A stretch of DNA of 64,000 nucleotides from Halopseudomonas salina (GTDB lineage: Bacteria; Pseudomonadota; Gammaproteobacteria; Pseudomonadales; Pseudomonadaceae). Where the stretch lies: assembly GCF_008641105.1 (NCBI RefSeq), contig NZ_VTTI01000007.1, positions 1 to 64,000 of the forward strand, given 5' to 3'. Under the pieces are notes generated by a model. It ran no database searches. It saw only the letters and a list, made by a program, of their open reading frames with translations, and was not told where the DNA came from. Both the position numbers and the translations under genes were made by a program. Below are positions 10,169 to 18,532 of this stretch, piece after piece; position 1 is the stretch's first letter, and every line of letters starts with the position of its first letter.

Positions 10169-10987
10169 CTATCCCCCCCGCTGCCGCAAATACGGAAACA
10201 TCAACCAGTGCAGCCCCCTGAAGGCCAGATCACACAAGAGGCCCAGTACCCCGATCACCACAATCCCCGCCATGATGTCGTCCACATGCACAAAGCGCCG
10301 GGCGCGCATCATCATCGCGCCGATGCCATCAGTGGCCGCAACAATCTCGGCGATCACCAGGTAGGTCCAGCTCACCGCCAGCATCTGCCGGCAGGTGTCA
10401 ACAATCCCCGGCATCGCAGCCGGCATCACCACCGTCCAGAGAATCACCCGACGCGGCGCACCCAGAGTCTTGGAGGTCTCGATAAAATCCGTCGGCACCT
10501 GGCGCACCACATCACTGATCAAAGTAATCAGAAACCACACTACCCCGAGTATCAGTAACGCCACCTTCTGCTCATCCCCAGTCCCCAGCCACATCAGCAG
10601 CAGGGGGATAAACGCCGGCGCCGGCAAATAACGAAAGGCCGACACCAGGGGGTTGAAGAATGCGGCTATCAGCGGGAAGGCACCCATCAACACCCCAAGC
10701 GGCAAGGCAATAGCCAAGGCAACCGCAAAGCTGATCGCAATACGCCGCAAACTGCTCCACACATCCGCAATAAATCCGCGTTCCAGAAACAACTCGCGCA
10801 GCGCCTCCAGAACCTGCAAGGGCCCGGGAAAAAGCGGGCTTGGCGTACCTTTACCGGTGGCCGCTACATGCCAGAGCAGCATCAGACTGGCCCAGGCTAC
10901 CACCCCCAGCGTCAGTTTCAGACCGGGCGTCACCGGCTGCTTGAAATCGAATCTCTCACTCACCGCAGCCAAAAGCTCCCGCATCAA
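10169..10987 (-). CDS. ABC transporter permease, NitT/TauT type
   Basis: Inner-membrane permease of 272 residues with about six hydrophobic segments and the BPD_transp_1 (EAA) loop around ETSKTLGAPRRVILWTVVMP, which docks the ATPase. It starts 7 bp after the stop of the desaturase-like gene, so the two are probably co-transcribed. Permease, binding protein and ATPase follow in that order on the minus strand and make one complete importer. Confidence 0.9.
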   Translation of the reverse strand: MMRELLAAVSERFDFKQPVTPGLKLTLGVVAWASLMLLWHVAATGKGTPSPLFPGPLQVLEALRELFLERGFIADVWSSLRRIAISFAVALAIALPLGVLMGAFPLIAAFFNPLVSAFRYLPAPAFIPLLLMWLGTGDEQKVALLILGVVWFLITLISDVVRQVPTDFIETSKTLGAPRRVILWTVVMPAAMPGIVDTCRQMLAVSWTYLVIAEIVAATDGIGAMMMRARRFVHVDDIMAGIVVIGVLGLLCDLAFRGLHWLMFPYLRQRGG

Positions 10988-10994
10988 ATCCCCC

Positions 10995-12008
10995 TCAAAA
11001 TGCCGTCAGAAACGACAGGGCATTCACGCCCACTGCTTGCCCGTCACGCACACTCTCACGCACGTCGACAGTGCCGTACTCTTCCGCAAGCACCCGCTCT
11101 ACCCGATGCTGATGAAAGCTCTTCAACTGCCCCCACACACCCAACTGCTGCGGACAATTACCGCTGTAAATCTGCTGATGAAACGCCGGCAGCCGGTACC
11201 AGGCCATGTTCGGCTTGGTGTGGTGGGCATTGTGATAGGAGAAATTCAGCGCCAGCAGATTGACCCAGGGCCAGCGCTCGGAGAGCAGGTTGCTGTAGGT
11301 ATTGGTCTCCTCGTATTCCCTATTGCCCTTGTAAGGCGGCTTCTGGTCCGGCGTATCCAGCGTGTAGAAAATCTCATAGTTGTGCTGAAAGCTGTCCATA
11401 AAGCGCAGAAAAGTCAGAAACAGGCAGTACGCCAAGGCATAGCCCAGAGCAGCCCAGGGCGCGAACCACAGCACCAGCGCAAACAGACTGAAACGCACCA
11501 GCGTGACCCGAATCACCCGCCCGCGCTGGGCACGCTTGCTCTCATAGATGAAGGGCGCGGCGATCAGCATCCCGTGCATCAACAACTCCACCGCCGGGAT
11601 GTAGCACCACTCCAGCGCCCGCACCGCCTTGTGCAGACGCGGGCGCTGCAGCAACCAGGCGCGATAGTCGAACGCCACCGGCTCGCAGTTATCCACGTGA
11701 TGGCGCATATGCTTGTAGCGCATGTCCTCGTAGGTGCCGTAGTTCGACCCCGTGATCACATTCATCCAGCGTCCGAGCCAGGTGTTGTGCTCCACCTTAC
11801 GGCATAGCGCGTTATGCCCGCAGTCGTGCAGCAAATAGGCGGCAATCACCATGCCATGCGCCACCGCCAGAATCCCCAGCGGCACACTCCACCAGGCCTG
11901 CAACAACAACAGCGCCCAGCCACCGACGTAGGTCAGCAGCACGTAACCGATAGCCAGCGTATTTGGCACCATGCCCTCGTCCCGCCAGATACTCTTGTAA
12001 ATCTGCAT
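10995..12008 (-). CDS. Fatty acid desaturase-like membrane oxygenase
   Basis: Integral-membrane di-iron protein of 337 residues. The three histidine boxes of the FA_desaturase superfamily are present: HDCGHNA, HMRHH and HNAHH. Several hydrophobic segments lie between them. The ATG at 12008 has AGGAGG 8 bp upstream, a better start than the TTG two codons earlier. The family includes acyl-lipid desaturases, alkane and xylene hydroxylases and carotenoid enzymes; the sequence alone does not fix the substrate. Tight linkage to an importer and an isomerase hints at catabolism of an imported small molecule instead of membrane lipid desaturation, but that is inference. Confidence 0.8.
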   Translation of the reverse strand: MQIYKSIWRDEGMVPNTLAIGYVLLTYVGGWALLLLQAWWSVPLGILAVAHGMVIAAYLLHDCGHNALCRKVEHNTWLGRWMNVITGSNYGTYEDMRYKHMRHHVDNCEPVAFDYRAWLLQRPRLHKAVRALEWCYIPAVELLMHGMLIAAPFIYESKRAQRGRVIRVTLVRFSLFALVLWFAPWAALGYALAYCLFLTFLRFMDSFQHNYEIFYTLDTPDQKPPYKGNREYEETNTYSNLLSERWPWVNLLALNFSYHNAHHTKPNMAWYRLPAFHQQIYSGNCPQQLGVWGQLKSFHQHRVERVLAEEYGTVDVRESVRDGQAVGVNALSFLTAF

Positions 12009-12058
12009 TACCAATGCCTCCTGTTGAAAATGTGTGAGCCGTCACTCCCTCGTGTTCA

Positions 12059-12536
12059 CCGTCATTCCCGCGCACGCGGGAATCCATTTTGACCTTGCCC
12101 GGCTACGCGCACTGCAACCCACCAATGCACAAACCCGCTGCTTTACACCCTCAATGGATCCCCGCGTTCGCGAGGATGACGTTTGTTTGAGAGCGCGGTG
12201 CATTGGGTAAAGCCGCCGCACTCCTCCACACACCCCGTCCTTCCCGCGCACGCGGGAATCCCTTTTGACTTTTCCCCGTTGCGCGCACTGCGACCCACTC
12301 ATGCACAAACCCGCTGCTTTACACCCTCAATGGATCCCCGCGTTCGCGAGGATGACGTTTGTTTGGGAGCGCGGTGCATTGGGTAAAGCCACCGCACTCC
12401 TCCACACACCCCGTCATTCCCGCGCACGCGGGAATCCATTTTGACTTTTCCCCGTTGCGCGCACTGCGACCCACTAATGCACAAACCCGCTGCTTTACAC
12501 CCTCAATGGATCCCCGCGTTCGCGAGGATGACGGGG
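12059..12536. repeat. Tandem array of a 176-bp unit
   Basis: The motif ATGCACAAACCCGCTGCTTT recurs at 12125, 12301 and 12477, an exact 176-bp period, giving almost three copies. Each unit contains one GGATCC-type and one GGATTCC-type palindromic repeat, joined by unique sequence containing GCGGTGCATTGGGTAAAGCC. The copies are nearly identical, so the amplification is recent. The array fills the gap between the isomerase and desaturase genes and supplies the isomerase stop codon. Confidence 0.9.
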
Positions 12537-13405
12537 TGGGGGGATCCCCGCGTTCGCGAGGATGACGGGGAGTGGAAATCCGAAAACCGATCCCGCTGCC
12601 GCAATCCCACCCAACGATTCATCTCCCACAGATCCGCAATCGGCATACCGGTAAACGGCAGCTTGTGCAGGTACCCGTCCGGGCCGAATTCAGGGGTCAT
12701 TGTCGTCACCTCGTAACCGCGGCGCGCCTGCGCCTCCCAGATCGCGTCCCAGCAGCGCTCGTGGGACACAAGTGCCTCTGCGTACTCAGGCGCTCGCGGA
12801 TGCGGCACCTGCGGCCCCTGGTCGTAGCCCACCCGGCTGTGAATGTGGTGCGCCTGCTCGGCCACCTCGATAATGGTGTCCATCTCGCTGTCCATCAGCC
12901 GCTCACACACCACCACCCAATGACTGAAGTCACAGGTAATGCGCAGCTCCGGCAGCGCACGCAACACATCACGGGTTACCCAGGGATTAAAAAAGGAACG
13001 ACCACGGTGGGTCTCGAAGCTGCACAGCACGCCATGCCGCTCAGCAAGGGCATGTGCCCGGCGAAAGAAATCGATCTGCACGTCCAGCGGCCAGGCATCG
13101 CAGCCGCCCATCACATTGCAGAAGCGGGGCTTGAGTAGCAGGCTGCGCTCGATCTTGGCCTCGAGCGAGGCCAGGTGATCCTCCGGCGTGGCGTGACGGT
13201 CTGGTACATAGCTACCCGTAGTGCAGATCTCGGCCACATAATCCAGGTTGTGGGCGGCGAGCACGCTGGCGAAAGCATCCAGCGCTGCATCGTCCTGCGG
13301 CGCCGGCGCCTCGATCCCGGCAAATCCGGCATCCACCGCAAGCAAAGCGGCTTCCTCCACACTACCGTCGTGCCCCCACAGGGTCTTGAACAGATCCAAC
13401 CGCAT
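12503..13405 (-). CDS. Sugar phosphate isomerase/epimerase-like TIM-barrel protein
   Basis: AP_endonuc_2/xylose isomerase-like TIM barrel. The probable metal ligands are visible in order: Glu in SFETHRG, Asp in CDFSHW, His in HIHSRVG and Glu in MTPEFGPDGY. AGGAG lies 8 bp upstream of the ATG. Homology-like sequence ends near RDRFSDF. The last 22 or so residues (from HSPSSSRTRG to the end) are translated from two palindromic repeats, and the stop codon itself lies in repeat DNA. The protein may therefore have lost its native stop to a repeat insertion. Members act as isomerases, epimerases or dehydratases; the substrate here is unknown. Confidence 0.8.
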   Translation of the reverse strand: MRLDLFKTLWGHDGSVEEAALLAVDAGFAGIEAPAPQDDAALDAFASVLAAHNLDYVAEICTTGSYVPDRHATPEDHLASLEAKIERSLLLKPRFCNVMGGCDAWPLDVQIDFFRRAHALAERHGVLCSFETHRGRSFFNPWVTRDVLRALPELRITCDFSHWVVVCERLMDSEMDTIIEVAEQAHHIHSRVGYDQGPQVPHPRAPEYAEALVSHERCWDAIWEAQARRGYEVTTMTPEFGPDGYLHKLPFTGMPIADLWEMNRWVGLRQRDRFSDFHSPSSSRTRGSPHPVILANAGIH

Positions 13406-13643
13406 AGTGCTGCTCCTGGCAATCTAAGATGCCAGAAACAAAGCAATCGTCATGCCATATAGGTGCAACTTTGCATAGGTTACTGTTTTACATGCCAATC
13501 GACATGTATAAACCCCGCAGCCTATTACGCAAGGGCCTGAACTCGTGCACCAGAGCAGAGCAGAGCGCCCCAATACGCACCCGATGATTGCGCCCAACAC
13601 CGCAATCAAGCCTAATAAGGCAAACCGGAAAGCAGGCCCCAGC

Positions 13644-14018
13644 ATGACCAAACGCTACACCATCGCCCACCGCACCAGAGCGGCCCAGGCTATTTTCGCC
13701 ATCGACAGCTTCTGGGCTCAGACCTTCGCCGACACAGGACTCAGCGACCTGAACTATTGCGACCTCTTTACCCAGATGTGGCTGCAACGCAAAGAGGCAC
13801 CGCCAGCCAAGACCGACCTCTACAACCTGATGCCCAATATCAGCCGCCGCACCGCCGTCAAATACGTGCAGAACGCCATAGACCGCGGCATGCTAGCCGA
13901 ACAGGAATCCACCACCGACCGCCGCCTGCGCCTGGTCACCCTCACCCCTGCTGCGGCGAGCAAGGTTGAACGCTTTCTGGATCACACTTGTAGTAGTTTC
14001 AGTGAGGTGGGGAAGTAA
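13644..14018 (+). CDS. MarR-like winged-helix regulator
   Basis: A short DNA-binding protein of 124 residues from MTKRYTIAHRTR. The helix-turn-helix is near LMPNISRRTAVKYVQNAIDR, followed by a wing-like TDRRLRLVTLTP typical of MarR-type factors. An in-frame ATG 33 codons upstream exists, but its extra residues are low-complexity and unlike the family. The gene is divergent from the isomerase cluster and is a natural candidate for its regulator. The Shine-Dalgarno sequence is weak at this start. Confidence 0.6.
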   Translation: MTKRYTIAHRTRAAQAIFAIDSFWAQTFADTGLSDLNYCDLFTQMWLQRKEAPPAKTDLYNLMPNISRRTAVKYVQNAIDRGMLAEQESTTDRRLRLVTLTPAAASKVERFLDHTCSSFSEVGK

Positions 14019-14090
14019 GGCGCAGACAAGGCGGGCTTTAACCGTTTTGGGACCAAGCACGCACCATGTAATTATTTTGGATAAATATTA

Positions 14091-14168
14091 ATGGTAGGAG
14101 CGGCCGCCTGGCCGCGAAGCAGCATGCACGGGCCCAACCCTTCCCGGCGGGGCCGCCGGTCCTACCAT
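14091..14168. repeat. REP-like inverted repeat pair
   Basis: ATGGTAGGAGCGGCCGCC (14091-14108) and its imperfect complement ending GGTCCTACCAT (14151-14168) form 18-bp arms with two mismatches around a 42-bp loop. This is the layout of a paired REP element. The inner segment 14138-14157 (CCCTTCCCGGCGGGGCCGCC) recurs exactly at 14794-14813, beyond the toxin-antitoxin pair. Confidence 0.75.
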
Positions 14169-14183
14169 GTGCGCAGAGCAGCG

Positions 14184-14474
14184 CTAATAGCGCCGCTTGA
14201 TGTCGCGGTAAAAGTTCTCATGTAAACCTAAGGCCATGAGCTCTAGAACGAGGGCGCCATCATCAAAGCTGTATCCCAGTAACGTCAGTTGCCTGTCCAT
14301 CTTGAATTTATAGACACGCAGGAAAGAGAGGTCTCCCTTTTTCTGCTCCCCCAAATCGGGGTCAGCCATCAGAACTCTGACGGCCTCGTCGAGATCTTCT
14401 TTCTGATTAGCTTTAAGCTTTTTTACTGCTCGCTTGAAGGTCGGAGTCTGTATAACCCCCGTGGCTTTAACCAA
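14184..14474 (-). CDS. RelE/ParE-superfamily toxin
   Basis: Small basic protein of 96 residues that fits the RelE/ParE fold: an N-terminal helical hairpin (TFKRAVKKLKANQKEDLDEAV), then the strand-rich core with LRVYKF and LTLLGY. By family it would be either a ribosome-dependent mRNA nuclease or a gyrase poison; the sequence does not decide. It appears to start at TTG within the last codons of the upstream antitoxin gene (8-bp overlap), which couples its translation to the antitoxin. No ATG or GTG gives a better start. Confidence 0.75.
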   Translation of the reverse strand: MVKATGVIQTPTFKRAVKKLKANQKEDLDEAVRVLMADPDLGEQKKGDLSFLRVYKFKMDRQLTLLGYSFDDGALVLELMALGLHENFYRDIKRRY

Positions 14475-14688
14475 AATCGTACGGCTCTAGCTTACCGGCT
14501 TCCCGTTCTGCTTTTGCAATGATGGCCTGCTTGACAAACTCATATGGTAGATCAGGATTGTCCTCCATCATTTCACCGATCTTCGCCCAATGTTCAATTT
14601 GCTTGGGCGGCGTTCGGTTAAACGCTTTAGCCATGATAGTTGCTTTCTCAACAAGGTCTTGATCCAAGCGTATGCTGCGGGTAGTCAT
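14467..14688 (-). CDS. ParD-like antitoxin
   Basis: A 73-residue protein whose N-terminus (TRSIRLDQDLVEKATIMAKAFNRTPPKQIEHW) resembles a ribbon-helix-helix DNA-binding region of the ParD-like family. The acidic C-terminal part (MMEDNPDLPYEF) would bind the toxin. AGGAGG is placed 8 bp before the ATG. It precedes and overlaps the toxin gene, as in most type II modules, and probably represses their shared promoter. Confidence 0.75.
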   Translation of the reverse strand: MTTRSIRLDQDLVEKATIMAKAFNRTPPKQIEHWAKIGEMMEDNPDLPYEFVKQAIIAKAEREAGKLEPYDFG

Positions 14689-14716
14689 TCCAATACCCTC
14701 CTAATGGACGTCTTCG

Positions 14717-14775
14717 ACTATAGCGAAACATCACAAATGAGGCAAAAAGCTACAATTGAGGCAAGAGGCTACAAT
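14717..14775 (-). promoter_or_regulatory. Toxin-antitoxin promoter with tandem 19-bp operator-like repeats
   Basis: On the minus strand TTGCCT (14740-14745) and TATAGT (14717-14722) are separated by 17 bp, a good sigma-70 match placed 29 bp from the antitoxin ATG. The -35 hexamer lies inside the first of two adjacent direct repeats, TGAGGCAARAGGCTACAAT-like, at 14738-14756 and 14757-14775 (17 of 19 identical). Binding of the antitoxin there would block the promoter; that role is inferred. Confidence 0.55.
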
Positions 14776-14992
14776 TGTGACAGAGCATCCTGACCCTTCC
14801 CGGCGGGGCCGCCTCGTCAAGCGCGCTCTTCTGCAACACTTTGGCCGAGATGGAACTCGGCCCTCCCAGATGCGCGCCCCTGGGACCGTCGAGTTCCACC
14901 TCGATGAGCGTGCTTTCCTCCAACACCGCAGCCCAAGATGAATCCCCGTCATCCTCGCGAACGCGGGGATCCATTTAGACCTTAACGAGGGT
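14776..14992. repeat. Repeat-filled gap upstream of the toxin-antitoxin operon
   Basis: No gene was found here. 14794-14813 repeats the 20-bp core seen at 14138-14157. 14851-14873 and 14880-14902 form imperfect inverted arms around GAGATGGAACTCGG and CGAGTTCCACCTC. 14881-14919 is the second copy of the repeat found at 10129-10166. 14948-14983 is a GGATCC-type palindromic repeat ending 9 bp from the cpsG stop. Confidence 0.75.
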
Positions 14993-16387
14993 CTAAATCC
15001 CCCCAATCGCCTCAACCAACTTCGCCGTCTCCCGCTCCATCAACCCCTGGTCACCACGGCTCTCAACATTCAACCGAATAACCGGCTCGGTATTCGACGC
15101 CCGCAAGTTAAACCGCCAGTCCGCAAAACACACACTCACCCCATCAGTATGATCCACATCCAGCGCATCCGGCGCATACCGCGCCTCGATCGCCTTCAAC
15201 ACAGTAGGCGCGTCACTCACGGTCAGGTTGATCTCACCCGAAGACGGAAAGCGTGCAATCCGCTCATCCACCAACTCGGACATCGGCTTGCCCTTCACAC
15301 ACAGCAGCTCTGCCACCAAAAGCCAGGGAATCATCCCACTGTCGCAGTAGGCAAAATTACGGAAGTAATGGTGCGCACTCATCTCGCCACCGTACGCGGC
15401 ATCCTCCTCGCGCATACGCTGCTTGATAAACGCATGCCCAGCCTTGGTCTGCACCGCCACCCCGCCGTTCTCTTCCACCTGCTCAACGGTATTCCATACC
15501 AAGCGAGGGTCATGAACGATCTTGGCGCCGGCTTCTTTCTGCAAGAAGGCCTCAGCCAGCAGACCAACGATGTAATACCCCTCAATAAACCGGCCCTGCT
15601 CATCAAACAAAAAGCACCGGTCAAAATCCCCATCCCAGGCAATGCCCATATCCGCACCGTGCTTCAACACCGCATCACTGGTCAGACTGCGGTTCTCGAT
15701 CAGGATCGGATTGGGTATACCGTTAGGGAAAGTGCCATCCGGCTCGTGGCAGATCTTGATCATTTCCACCGGAATCTGCAGCCGCTTGAATGCCGCTTCC
15801 AGCGCATCAATAGCCGGGCCTGCCGCACCGTTACCCGCGTTCATCAGTAGCTTGAGCGGCGTGAAATTGGCAGGCTCGATATAGCCCATCAAGTGTTCGA
15901 CGTAATCAGCGCGGGTGTCCACACGCTTGTAGGCACCGCGCTTGTCTTCGGGCACCGACGGATCACGACCATCCACCAGATCGAAACTCATGCCCTCGGC
16001 GAGCGTACGAATTTCCTTCAGACCGGTATCAGCCGAGATCGGTCGCGAACCCTCGCGTACCAGTTTCAAGCCGTTGTAGTCGATGGGATTGTGGGAAGCC
16101 GTCACCTCAACACCACCATCTACGCCCAGGTGGAAGGTAGCGAAGTACACCTCCTCAGTCCCGGCCAGGCCCAGATCCAATACATCAACGCCCTCATCAC
16201 GCAGGCCATTGGTCAGAGCCGTCTTCAACGCCTCCGAACTTGCCCGCACATCGCCACCCAGTACGATCTGCTTAGGCTTGAGCCACTGGGCAAAGGCCCG
16301 GGCGATACGGTAGGACACGTTCTCGTCCAGTTGCGTGCCCAATTGGCCACGGATGTCATAGGCTTTGAAACAGGTGATCTCAGACAT
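14993..16387 (-). CDS. cpsG: Phosphomannomutase, CpsG/ManB type
   Basis: Converts mannose-6-phosphate to mannose-1-phosphate for GDP-mannose and GDP-fucose. The 464-residue protein follows E. coli CpsG closely along its length: KAYDIRG at the N-terminus, the phosphoserine loop [12 protein letters not shown], the metal loop [12 protein letters not shown] and the sugar-binding GEMSAHHYF. It is not the AlgC type usual in Pseudomonas. The start MSEITCF has GGAA upstream; the longer open frame adds unrelated residues. Its product feeds manC and gmd/fcl about 20 kb away. Repeats separate it from pgi, so co-transcription is uncertain. Confidence 0.93.
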   Translation of the reverse strand: MSEITCFKAYDIRGQLGTQLDENVSYRIARAFAQWLKPKQIVLGGDVRASSEALKTALTNGLRDEGVDVLDLGLAGTEEVYFATFHLGVDGGVEVTASHNPIDYNGLKLVREGSRPISADTGLKEIRTLAEGMSFDLVDGRDPSVPEDKRGAYKRVDTRADYVEHLMGYIEPANFTPLKLLMNAGNGAAGPAIDALEAAFKRLQIPVEMIKICHEPDGTFPNGIPNPILIENRSLTSDAVLKHGADMGIAWDGDFDRCFLFDEQGRFIEGYYIVGLLAEAFLQKEAGAKIVHDPRLVWNTVEQVEENGGVAVQTKAGHAFIKQRMREEDAAYGGEMSAHHYFRNFAYCDSGMIPWLLVAELLCVKGKPMSELVDERIARFPSSGEINLTVSDAPTVLKAIEARYAPDALDVDHTDGVSVCFADWRFNLRASNTEPVIRLNVESRGDQGLMERETAKLVEAIGGI

Positions 16388-16882
16388 AAAATTCCATATT
16401 AAATTGATTGAAATCCTTTGCGCCGCATTGGCGCTCCCAGCAGGGCGCAAGTGTAACATTCTCCCGCCCCGGTAAAACGCACCCCAAAATCACAATGGAT
16501 TCCCGCCTTCGCGGGAATGACGTGGTGGGGCCGGGCTCCCGCGCCCCCCTGCCAACCGTCATCCCCGCCACTACCCTCGTCATCCTCGCGAACGCGAGGA
16601 TCCATTTTCGCGGTGCCTCGGGCAAGCACCGAAACCAACCGCAAACCCCGAAAGGTCAAAATGGATTCCCGCCTGCGCGGGAATGACGGGGTGTGGGGCG
16701 GATTCCCGCCTGCGCGGGAATGACGGGAGGGGGCGGGAATGACGTTCGAGTAGAGTCGTCATCCCCGCGACGACCTCGTCATCCCCGCCACTACCCCGTC
16801 ATCCTCGCGAACGCGGGGATCCATTTTGATCTCGGTTTAATCCGTCATCCTCGCGAACGCGGGGAACCATTTTGACCTTGGG
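16388..16882. repeat. Dense palindromic repeat cluster between cpsG and pgi
   Basis: About 495 bp without a gene. At least six palindromic repeats lie at 16494-16522, 16579-16608, 16662-16690, 16700-16726, 16797-16834 and 16840-16880, mixing both types. Extra single arms of the form CGTCATCCCCGC stand at 16557, 16758 and 16778 with roughly 20-bp spacing, which suggests stepwise arm amplification. Confidence 0.85.
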
Positions 16883-18532
16883 TCACCCCCGCAAAATCCT
16901 CTCCACCAACCCCGCAGTAGACCCGTCCGTCGCCCCACACTCCGCCCCGCGTAATCGCGCAAGCGTATCCACCGCAATCTTCTTGCCCATCTCCACCCCC
17001 CACTGGTCAAAGGGGTTGATGTCCCAGATCACCGACTGCACAAACACCTTGTGCTCATACAAGGCAATCAGCGCACCCATACTGCGCGGAGTCAGCTCAT
17101 CCAGCAGCAGCGTCGAGCTCGGTTGATTACCGCGATACCGCTTCTCTGCCGGCATACTCTCGGCATCCACCAACGCAGCATCCCCCAACGCCAACAACCG
17201 CGACTGCGCCAGACAATTAGCCAACGCCAACTCATGCTGCGCCACCAACTCAGGCGCCGCAGCGTTATGGCGTTTTTCCAGGTACCGCCGGGCCGGCATG
17301 ATGAAATCACAGGTCACCGCCTCGGTCCCCTGGTGCAGCAACTGATAAAACGCATGCTGCGCATTGGGCCCCACGTTGCCCCATACAATCGGACAGGTCG
17401 CCCACTGCACCTTTTCACCCGAGCGCGTCACGCTCTTGCCATTGGACTCCATCTCCAACTGCTCAAGGTAATTGGGCAGTTCCTTCATCCGCCCGTCATA
17501 GGGCAGGATCGCGTGGGCGTTAATACCCAGCACATTGGTATTCCACACCCCCACCATACCCATCAGCACCGGCAGGTTCTCCAGCCAGGGTGCCGACTTG
17601 AAATGTTCATCCATCTCATGGGCGCCCGCGAGCAACTCCCTGAAGCCGTCCATGCCAATACTCAACGCAATCGGCAGGCCAATGGTCGACCAGAGCGAGT
17701 AGCGACCACCCACCCAGTCCCATAACTTCATCTGGTTTTGCTCGGCCACACCCCACTCGGTCATCTTGGCCACGGCAGAAGATACCGCCACAAAATGACA
17801 ATCCAGCAATCCCTCCCGATTACCCAGTTCACGTTGCAGCCAGTGCCGCGCCGTCTCCGCATTGCTCAGGGTATCGATGGTAGAGAAGGACTTGGACGAA
17901 ATCACAAACAGCGTCGAATGCGCACTCACCCGCCGCAGCAGCTGGGAAAGCTGGCTGCCATCCATCGTCGAGGCAAAATGCACCCGTAATGGCGATGCGG
18001 TCTGTTTACGCGAATCAGTCAAGGCTTCGGTCATCATCAGCGGCCCCAGGTCAGAGCCGCCCACACCAATATTGATGACATCGGTAACCACCTCCCCCGT
18101 CGCCCCCCGCCACTGCCCCGCTCTTATCTGATTCACAATGGCTTCCATACGGTCCAGCTCCGCATGCACCTGTGCCGCCACATCAACGCCGTCAACGTCA
18201 CACTCAGCGCCAACCGGCAAACGCAACGCCCAGTGCATAGCTGCGCGCCCTTCGCTATCGTTCACCCGCTCACCGCCAAACAGCCTGGCAATCCAGCTAT
18301 CCAGCCGCTGCTCCCTGGCCACATCCATCAAATAGCCAAGAGTCTGCTCTTCAATACGCTGCTTGGAGATATCCAGCACCAGGGGGCCACACTCACGGGT
18401 CAACCGCTTAAAGCGTCGCGAGTCGGCAGCAAAGATGTCAGCCAGATGCTTACCGCACATCGCATCGCCATGCGCTAACAAAGCCTGCCAGCTCTGCGAC
18501 ATCCCCGCCCGGTCCTGCATATCGACAATCAT
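16883..18532 (-). CDS. pgi: Glucose-6-phosphate isomerase, copy 1
   Basis: Interconverts glucose-6-phosphate and fructose-6-phosphate. It has 549 residues, normal for bacterial PGI. Family signatures are intact: [11 protein letters not shown], the [13 protein letters not shown] block, the [12 protein letters not shown] histidine region and [11 protein letters not shown] with the catalytic lysine. Its ATG shares one base with the stop of the upstream dehydrogenase-like gene, so the two are translationally coupled. A second, clearly diverged pgi sits at 43352-45019 in the same arrangement. Confidence 0.95.
   Translation of the reverse strand: MIVDMQDRAGMSQSWQALLAHGDAMCGKHLADIFAADSRRFKRLTRECGPLVLDISKQRIEEQTLGYLMDVAREQRLDSWIARLFGGERVNDSEGRAAMHWALRLPVGAECDVDGVDVAAQVHAELDRMEAIVNQIRAGQWRGATGEVVTDVINIGVGGSDLGPLMMTEALTDSRKQTASPLRVHFASTMDGSQLSQLLRRVSAHSTLFVISSKSFSTIDTLSNAETARHWLQRELGNREGLLDCHFVAVSSAVAKMTEWGVAEQNQMKLWDWVGGRYSLWSTIGLPIALSIGMDGFRELLAGAHEMDEHFKSAPWLENLPVLMGMVGVWNTNVLGINAHAILPYDGRMKELPNYLEQLEMESNGKSVTRSGEKVQWATCPIVWGNVGPNAQHAFYQLLHQGTEAVTCDFIMPARRYLEKRHNAAAPELVAQHELALANCLAQSRLLALGDAALVDAESMPAEKRYRGNQPSSTLLLDELTPRSMGALIALYEHKVFVQSVIWDINPFDQWGVEMGKKIAVDTLARLRGAECGATDGSTAGLVERILRG

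Noticed and set aside
12183..12565. Several short open frames in the 176-bp array
   Set aside because: They are translations of palindromic repeats (peptides such as HAGIHFDF) and recur in every repeat cluster.
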